Translations under genes and position numbers: made by a program | Shown here: one piece after another, positions 56,101-64,000 of the stretch | Numbering within the stretch: the first letter of the stretch is position 1 | Layout: each line of letters opens with the position of its first letter | NCBI RefSeq assembly: GCF_045679555.1 | Contig: NW_027256014.1 | Coordinates: forward strand, 1-64,000 | DNA from: Salvelinus alpinus | Lineage: Eukaryota; Chordata; Actinopteri; Salmoniformes; Salmonidae | Direction of reading: 5' to 3' | DNA: 64,000 nt | The notes under the pieces: generated by a model | What the model saw: the letters and a program-made list of their open reading frames with translations, nothing else | Told to the model about the DNA's origin: nothing | The model's database searches: none

Positions 56101-57327
56101 ACTAAACTGAGAGAATATTACTAAACTGAGAGAGTATTACTAAACTGAGAGAGCTGAGAGAATATTACTAAACTGAGAGAATATTACTAAACTGAGAGAG
56201 TATTACTAAACTGGGGGAGTATTACTAAACCGAGAGAGTATTACTAACCTGAGAGAGTATTACTAAACTGAGAGAATATTACTAAACTGTGAGAGTATTA
56301 CTAAACTGAGAGAGTATTACTAACCTGAGAGAGTATTACTAAACTGAGGGAGTATTACTAAACTGAGAGAGTGTTACTAGACTGAGATAGTATTAGTCAA
56401 CTGAGAGAGTATTACTAAACTGAGAGAGTGTTACTAGACTGAGAGAGTATTACTAAACTGAGAGAGTATTACTAAACTGAGAGAGTATTACTAAACTGAG
56501 GGAGTATTACTAAACTGAGAGAGTATTACTAAACTGAGAGAATATTACTAAACTGAGAGAGTATTACTAAACTGAGAGAGAGAGAATGTTACTAAACTGA
56601 GAGAATATTACTAAACTGTGAGAGCATTATTAAACTGAGAGAGTATTACTAACCCGAGAGAGTATTACTAAACTGTGAGAGTATTACTAAACTGAGAGAG
56701 TATTACTAACCCGAGAGAGTATTACTAAACTGAGAGAGTAATACTAACCCGAGAGAGTATTACTAAACTGAGAGAGTATTACTAAACTGAGAGAGTGTTA
56801 CTAGACTGAGATAGTATTACTCAACTGAGAGAGTATTACTAAACTGAGAGTGTATAACTAAACTGAGAGAGCTGAGAGAATATTACTAAACTGTAAGAAT
56901 ATTACTAAACTGAGAGAGTATTACTAAACTGAGAGAGTGTTACTAAACTGAGAGAGTGTTACTAGACTGAGAGAGTATTACTAAATTGAGAGAGTGTTAC
57001 TAAACTGAGAGAGTATTACTAAACTGAGAGGATATAACTAAACTGAGACAGTTTTACTAAACTGAGAGAGTGTTACTAGACTGAGAGAGTATTACTAAAC
57101 AGAGAGAATATTACTAAACTGTGAGAGTATTATTAAACTGAGAGAGTATTACTAACCCGAGAGAGTATTACTAAACTGTGAGAGTATTACTAAACTGAGA
57201 GAGTATTACTAACCCGAGAGAGTATTACTAAACTGAGAGAGTATTACTAAACTGAGAGAGTATTACTAAACTGAGAGAGTACTACTAAACTGAGAGAGTA
57301 TTACTCAACTGAGAGAGTATTACAAAA
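47160..57327 (+). repeat. SINE-free block with mixed 1.5-3.0 kb higher-order repeats
   Basis: The marker CTGATAGAATATTACTCAAC lies at 49154, 52180, 53689 and 55813, giving spacings of 3,026, 1,509 and 2,124 bp. The next is at 57328 (1,515 bp). The alternation of about 1.5 and 2.1 kb suggests long and short forms of one repeat. Local variants include TATTAGTCAACTGAG (51241, 52749, 56393), AAACAAAGAGAG and GAGTAATACTAACCC. No gene is present. Confidence 0.72.
50640..50935 (+). repeat. 95-bp tandem triplication
   Basis: Five-unit blocks containing ACAAAACTGAGAGAATTTTA followed by CTGTGAGAGTATTACTACAC occur at about 50663, 50758 and 50853, exactly 95 bp (5 x 19) apart. The copies look nearly identical apart from an AAACC unit end before the third. 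This is a local slippage or replication burst inside the larger repeat. Confidence 0.8.
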
Positions 57328-60300
57328 CTGATAGAATATTACTCAACGGAGAGAGTGTTACTAGACTGAGAGAGTATTACTAAACTGAGAGAGTGTTACT
57401 AAACTGAGAGAGTATTACTAAACTGAGAGAGCTGAGAGAGTATTACCAAACTGAGAGAATATTACTAAACTGAGAGAATATTACTAAACTGAGAGAATAT
57501 TACTAAACTGAGAGACTATTACTAAACTGAGAGAATATTACTAAACTGAGAGAGTATTACTAAACTGAGAGAGTATTACTAAACTGAGAGAATATTACTA
57601 AACTGAGAGAGTATTACTAAACTGAGAGAGCTGAGAGAATATTACTAAACTGAGCGAATATTACTAAACTGAGAGAGTATTACTAAACTGAGGGAGTATT
57701 ACTAAACCGAGAGAGTATTACTAAACTGAGAGAATATTACTAAACTGAGAGAGTTTTACTAAACTGAGAGAGCTGAGAGAATATTACTAAACTGAGAGAA
57801 TATTACTAAACTGAGAGAGTATTACTAAACTGGGGGAGTATTACTAAACCGAGAGAGTATTACTAACCTGAGAGAGTATTACTAAACTGAGAGAATATTA
57901 CTAAACTGTGAGAGTATTACTAAACTGAGAGAGTATTACTAACCCGAGAGAGTATTACTAAACTGAGAGAGTATTACTAAACTGAGAGAGTGTTACTAGA
58001 CTGAGATAGTATTACTCAACTGAGAGAGTATTACTAAACTGAGAGAGTGTTACTAAACTGAGAGAGCTGAGAGAGTATTACCAAACTGAGAGAATATTAC
58101 TAAACTGAGAGAATATTACTAAACTGAGAGAGTATTACTAAACTGAGAGAGTATTACTAAACTGAGAGAATATTACTAAACTGAGAGAGTATTACTAAAC
58201 TGAGAGAGCTGAGAGAATATTACTAAACTGAGCGAATATTACTAAACTGAGAGAGTATTACTAAACTGAGAGTGTATTACTAAACTGAGAGAGTATTACT
58301 AACCCGAGAGAGTATTACTAAACTGAGAGAGTATTACTAAACTGAGAGAGTGTTACTAGACTGAGATAGTATTACTCAACTGAGAGAGTATTACTAAAAT
58401 GAGAGAGTGTTACTAGACTGAGAGAGTATTACTAAACTTAGAGTATATTACTAAACTGAGAGAGTATTATTAAACTGAGGGAGTATTACTAAACAAAGAG
58501 AGTATTACTAAACTGAGAGAATATTACTAAACTGAGAGAGTATTACTAAACTGAGAGAAATGAGAGAATATTACTAAACTGAGAGATTATCACTAAACTG
58601 AGAGAGTATTACTAAACTGAGGGAGTATTACTAAACCGAGAGAGTATTACTAACCTGAGAGAGTATTACTAAACTGAGAGAATATTACTAAACTGTGAGA
58701 GTATTACTAAACTGAGAGAGTAATACTAACCCGAGAGAGTATTACTAAACTGAGAGAGTATTACTAAACTGAGAGAGTGTTACTAGACTGAGATAGTATT
58801 ACTCAACTGAGAGAGTATTACTAAACTGAGAGAGTGTTACTACACTGAGAGAGTATTACTAAACTGAGAGAATATTACTAAACTGAGAGTGTATAACTAA
58901 ACTGAGAGAGCTGAGAGAATATTACTAAACTGTAAGAATATTACTAAACTGAGAGAGTATTACTAAACTGAGAGAGTGTTACTAAACTGAGAGAGTGTTA
59001 CTAGACTGAGAGAGTATTACTAAATTGAGAGAGTGTTACTAAACTGAGAGAGTATTACTAAACTGAGAGGATATAACTAAACTGAGACAGTTTTACTAAA
59101 CTGAGAGAGTGTTACTAGACTGAGAGAGTATTACTAAACAGAGAGAATATTACTAAACTGTGAGAGTATTATTAAACTGAGAGAGTATTACTAACCCGAG
59201 AGATTATTACTAAACTGTGAGAGTATTACGAAACTGAGAGAGTATTACTAACCCGAGAGAGTATTACTAAACTGAGAGAGTATTACTAAACTGAGAGAGT
59301 ATTACTAAACTGAGAGAGTACTACTAAACTGAGAGAGTATTACTCAACTGAGAGAGTATTACAAAACTGATAGAATATTACTCAACGGAGAGAGTGTTAC
59401 TAGACTGAGAGAGTATTACTAAACTGAGAGAGTGTTACTAAACTGAGAGAGTATTACTAAACTGAGAGAGCTGAGAGAGTATTACCAAACTGAGAGAATA
59501 TTACTAAACTGAGAGAATATTACTAAACTGAGAGAATATTACTAAACTGAGAGAGTATTACTAAACTGAGAGAATATTACTAAACTGAGCGAATATTACT
59601 AAACTGAGAGAGTATTACTAAACTGAGGGAGTATTACTAAACCGAGAGAGTATTACTAAACTGAGAGAATATTACTAAACTGAGAGAGTTTTACTAAACT
59701 GAGAGAGCTGAGAGAATATTACTAAACTGAGAGAATATTACTAAACTGAGAGAGTATTACTAAACTGGGGGAGTATTACTAAACCGAGAGAGTATTACTA
59801 ACCTGAGAGAGTATTACTAAACTGAGAGAATATTACTAAACTGTGAGAGTATTACTAAACTGAGAGAGTATTACTAACCCGAGAGAGTATTACTAAACTG
59901 AGAGAGTATTACTAAACTGAGAGAGTGTTACTAGACTGAGATAGTATTACTCAACTGAGAGAGTATTACTAAACTGAGAGAGTGTTACTAAACTGAGAGA
60001 GCTGAGAGAGTATTACCAAACTGAGAGAATATTACTAAACTGAGAGAATATTACTAAACTGAGAGAGTATTACTAAACTGAGAGAGTATTACTAAACTGA
60101 GAGAATATTACTAAACTGAGAGAGTATTACTAAACTGAGAAAGCTGAGAGAATATTACTAAACTGAGCGAATATTACTAAACTGAGAGAGTATTACTAAA
60201 CTGAGAGTGTATTACTAAACTGAGAGAGTATTACTAACCCGAGAGAGTATTACTAAACTGAGAGAGTATTACTAAACTGAGAGAGTGTTACTAGACTGAG

Positions 60301-63300
60301 ATAGTATTACTCAACTGAGAGAGTATTACTAAAATGAGAGAGTGTTACTAGACTGAGAGAGTATTACTAAACTTAGAGTATATTACTAAACTGAGAGAGT
60401 ATTATTAAACTGAGGGAGTATTACTAAACAAAGAGAGTATTACTAAACTGAGAGAATATTACTAAACTGAGAGAGTATTACTAAACTGAGAGAAATGAGA
60501 GAATATTACTAAACTGAGAGATTATCACTAAACTGAGAGAGTATTACTAAACTGAGGGAGTATTACTAAACCGAGAGAGTATTACTAACCTGAGAGAGTA
60601 TTACTAAACTGAGAGAATATTACTAAACTGTGAGAGTATTACTAAACTGAGAGAGTAATACTAACCCGAGAGAGTATTACTAAACTGAGAGAGTATTACT
60701 AAACTGAGAGAGTGTTACTAGACTGAGATAGTATTACTCAACTGAGAGAGTATTACTAAACTGAGAGAGTGTTACTAGACTGAGAGAGTATTACTAAACT
60801 GAGAGAATATTACTAAACTGAGAGTGTATAACTAAACTGAGAGAGCTGAGAGAATATTACTAAACTGTAAGAATATTACTAAACTGAGAGAGTATTACTA
60901 AACTGAGAGAGTGTTACTAAACTGAGAGAGTGTTACTAGACTGAGAGAGTATTACTAAATTGAGAGAGTGTTACTAAACTGAGAGAGTATTACTAAACTG
61001 AGAGGATATAACTAAACTGAGACAGTTTTACTAAACTGAGAGAGTGTTACTAGACTGAGAGAGTATTACTAAACAGAGAGAATATTACTAAACTGTGAGA
61101 GTATTATTAAACTGAGAGAGTATTACTAACCCGAGAGATTATTACTAAACTGTGAGAGTATTACGAAACTGAGAGAGTATTACTAACCCGAGAGAGTATT
61201 ACTAAACTGAGAGAGTATTACTAAACTGAGAGAGCATTACTAAACTGAGAGAGTACTACTAAACTGAGAGAGTATTACTCAACTGAGAGAGTATTACAAA
61301 ACTGATAGAATATTACTCAACGGAGAGAGTGTTACTAGACTGAGAGAGTATTACTAAACTGAGAGAGTGTTACTAAACTGAGAGAGTATTACTAAACTGA
61401 GAGAGCTGAGAGTGTATTACCAAACTGAGAGAATATTACTAAACTGAGAGAATATTACTAAACTGAGAGAATATTACTAAACTGAGAGAGTATTACTAAA
61501 CTGAGAGAATATTACTAAACTGAGCGAATATTACTAAACTGAGAGAGTATTACTAAACTGAGGGAGTATTACTAAACCGAGAGAGTATTACTAAACTGAG
61601 AGAATATTACTAAACTGAGAGAGTTTTACTAAACTGAGAGAGCTGAGAGAATATTACTAAACTGAGAGAATATTACTAAACTGAGAGAGTATTACTAAAC
61701 TGGGGGAGTATTACTAAACCGAGAGAGTATTACTAACCTGAGAGAGTATTACTAAACTGAGAGAATATTACTAAACTGTGAGAGTATTACTAAACTGAGA
61801 GAGTATTACTAACCCGAGAGAGTATTACTAAACTGAGAGAGTATTACTAAACTGAGAGAGTGTTACTAGACTGAGATAGTATTACTCAACTGAGAGAGTA
61901 TTACTAAACTGAGAGAGTGTTACTAAACTGAGAGAGCTGAGAGAGTATTACCAAACTGAGAGAATATTACTAAACTGAGAGAATATTACTAAACTGAGAG
62001 AGTATTACTAAACTGAGAGAGTATTACTAAACTGAGAGAATATTACTAAACTGAGAGAGTATTACTAAACTGAGAGAGCTGAGAGAATATTACTAAACTG
62101 AGCGAATATTACTAAACTGAGAGAGTATTACTAAACTGAGAGTGTATTACTAAACTGAGAGAGTATTACTAACCCGAGAGAGTATTACTAAACTGAGAGA
62201 GTATTACTAAACTGAGAGAGTGTTACTAGACTGAGATAGTATTACTCAACTGAGAGAGTATTACTAAAATGAGAGAGTGTTACTAGACTGAGAGAGTATT
62301 ACTAAACTTAGAGTATATTACTAAACTGAGAGAGTATTATTAAACTGAGGGAGTATTACTAAACAAAGAGAGTATTACTAAACTGAGAGAATATTACTAA
62401 ACTGAGAGAGTATTACTAAACTGAGAGAAATGAGAGAATATTACTAAACTGAGAGATTATCACTAAACTGAGAGAGTATTACTAAACTGAGGGAGTATTA
62501 CTAAACCGAGAGAGTATTACTAACCTGAGAGAGTATTACTAAACTGAGAGAATATTACTAAACTGTGAGAGTATTACTAAACTGAGAGAGTAATACTAAC
62601 CCGAGAGAGTATTACTAAACTGAGAGAGTATTACTAAACTGAGAGAGTGTTACTAGACTGAGATAGTATTACTCAACTGAGAGAGTATTACTAAACTGAG
62701 AGAGTGTTACTACACTGAGAGAGTATTACTAAACTGAGAGAATATTACTAAACTGAGAGTGTATAACTAAACTGAGAGAGCTGAGAGAATATTACTAAAC
62801 TGTAAGAATATTACTAAACTGAGAGAGTATTACTAAACTGAGAGAGTGTTACTAAACTGAGAGAGTGTTACTAGACTGAGAGAGTATTACTAAATTGAGA
62901 GAGTGTTACTAAACTGAGAGAGTATTACTAAACTGAGAGGATATAACTAAACTGAGACAGTTTTACTAAACTGAGAGAGTGTTACTAGACTGAGAGAGTA
63001 TTACTAAACAGAGAGAATATTACTAAACTGTGAGAGTATTATTAAACTGAGAGAGTATTACTAACCCGAGAGATTATTACTAAACTGTGAGAGTATTACG
63101 AAACTGAGAGAGTATTACTAACCCGAGAGAGTATTACTAAACTGAGAGAGTATTACTAAACTGAGAGAGTATTACTAAACTGAGAGAGTACTACTAAACT
63201 GAGAGAGTATTACTCAACTGAGAGAGTATTACAAAACTGATAGAATATTACTCAACGGAGAGAGTGTTACTAGACTGAGAGAGTATTACTAAACTGAGAG

Positions 63301-64000
63301 AGTGTTACTAAACTGAGAGAGTATTACTAAACTGAGAGAGCTGAGAGAGTATTACCAAACTGAGAGAATATTACTAAACTGAGAGAATATTACTAAACTG
63401 AGAGAATATTACTAAACTGAGAGAGTATTACTAAACTGAGAGAATATTACTAAACTGAGAGAGTATTACTAAACTGAGAGAGTATTACTAAACTGAGAGA
63501 ATATTACTAAACTGAGAGAGTATTACTAAACTGAGAGAGCTGAGAGAATATTACTAAACTGAGCGAATATTACTAAACTGAGAGAGTATTACTAAACTGA
63601 GGGAGTATTACTAAACCGAGAGAGTATTACTAAACTGAGAGAATATTACTAAACTGAGAGAGTTTTACTAAACTGAGAGAGCTGAGAGAATATTACTAAA
63701 CTGAGAGAATATTACTAAACTGAGAGAGTATTACTAAACTGGGGGAGTATTACTAAAACCGAGAGAGTATTACTAACCTGAGAGAGTATTACTAAACTGA
63801 GAGAATATTACTAAACTGTGAGAGTATTACTAAACTGAGAGAGTATTACTAACCCGAGAGAGTATTACTAAACTGAGAGAGTATTACTAAACTGAGAGAG
63901 TGTTACTAGACTGAGATAGTATTACTCAACTGAGAGAGTATTACTAAACTGAGAGAGTGTTACTAAACTGAGAGAGCTGAGAGAGTATTACCAAACTGAG
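57328..64000 (+). repeat. Regular 1,935-bp higher-order repeat
   Basis: The marker CTGATAGAATATTACTCAAC lies at 57328, 59367, 61302 and 63237 (spacings 2,039, 1,935 and 1,935 bp). The marker CTGGGGGAGTATTAC lies at about 57831, 59766, 61701 and 63740 (1,935, 1,935 and 2,039 bp). The 1,935-bp form holds six truncated 9-bp units and 99 full units. The 2,039-bp form has an extra 104-bp module before the GAGCGAATATT unit. Copies look nearly identical, for example AAAATGAGAGAGTG, GAGATTATCAC and GAGTAATACTAACCC in each. The repeat runs off the window end. No gene is present. Confidence 0.85.

Larger units (their letters stand above)
1..64000 (+). repeat. 19-bp satellite array filling the window
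   Basis: The window is a head-to-tail array of GAGAGAGTATTACTAAACT, interrupted only by six SINE copies. About 3,300 units fit, all in the same orientation, with both array ends outside the window. The unit is about 32% G+C and 63% purine on this strand. Recurrent variants are A for G at position 7 (gives AATATT), GTGTTACT for GTATTACT, and unit ends in CAACT, AGACT, ACACT, AACCC, AAACC, AACGG or AAACA. A 9-bp truncated unit recurs, seen as the junctions GAGAGCTGAGAG and GAGAAATGAG. No frame stays open beyond a few units. I do not recognise this satellite by name. Tandem arrays of this size usually form constitutive heterochromatin (centromere, pericentromere, subtelomere or a sex or B chromosome). 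Which applies here cannot be told from the sequence. Confidence 0.98.

Noticed and set aside
1-64000. Open reading frames or a repetitive protein gene across the array
   Set aside because: A 19-bp unit shifts frame at each repeat, so any frame meets the unit's own stops (TAA, TGA on +; TAG, TAA on -) within about 57 bp. Slightly longer openings come from unit variants or the SINE and show no codon pattern.
1-64000. CRISPR array
   Set aside because: Repeats are directly adjacent with no unique spacers, the SINE is of eukaryotic type, and there are no cas genes.
1-64000. Interstitial telomere repeats, from the hexamer TAACCC in CTAACCCGAG units
   Set aside because: The hexamer occurs singly as a unit-end variant and is never in tandem.
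1-64000. Simple (GA)n microsatellite or a bacterial repeat region
   Set aside because: The GA stretch is only seven bases within a longer 19-bp unit, and a tRNA-derived SINE with an L2-type tail points to a vertebrate, probably teleost, genome.
1-64000. LTR element, virus-derived sequence or DNA transposon
   Set aside because: No terminal repeats of the right kind, no coding remnants and no primer-binding or polypurine boundary pair are visible; the only mobile element recognised is the SINE.

Overview
The whole window lies inside one very long satellite array. A 19-bp unit (consensus GAGAGAGTATTACTAAACT) is repeated head to tail from base 1 to base 64000, roughly 3,300 times, all in one orientation. 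Both window ends are inside the array, so its true limits and flanking genes are not visible. I found no protein-coding gene, no functional RNA gene and no operon-like structure. Because 19 is not a multiple of 3, every frame passes through all three phases of the unit within 57 bp and meets a stop (TAA or TGA on +, TAG or TAA on -).

The only other sequence is a 161-bp tRNA-derived SINE, present six times on the minus strand (7020, 9129, 12481, 15994, 23810 and 38341). It has a tRNA-like head with RNA polymerase III A and B boxes and a 3' tail ending in the hairpin used by L2-clade LINEs. From memory, this type of SINE is common in teleost fish and especially salmonids, so the host is most likely a teleost, probably salmonid or a relative. 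This rests on family recognition, not a search. All six copies share the same junctions and are nearly identical, so they derive from one insertion spread by array duplication.

The array is hierarchical. Left part (1-7019): irregular units with a 464-bp duplication, then four tandem copies of a 796-bp higher-order repeat (3140-6360). SINE-bearing part (7020-18088): blocks of 2.1, 3.35 and 3.5 kb, each starting with the SINE. Central part (18089-47160): a tandem pair of super-repeats of about 14.8 and 14.3 kb, each with one SINE and each built of smaller higher-order repeats (1,764/1,868 bp and about 2.0 kb). Right part (47160-64000): SINE-free and increasingly regular, ending in 1,935-bp repeats. 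Higher-order periods are made of full 19-bp units plus a few 9-bp truncated units, as expected for in-register unequal exchange and slippage.

No new gene system is visible. What is worth attention is the organisation and evolution of the array: nested duplication, modules, erased variants resembling gene conversion, and a Pol III promoter carried inside the satellite.
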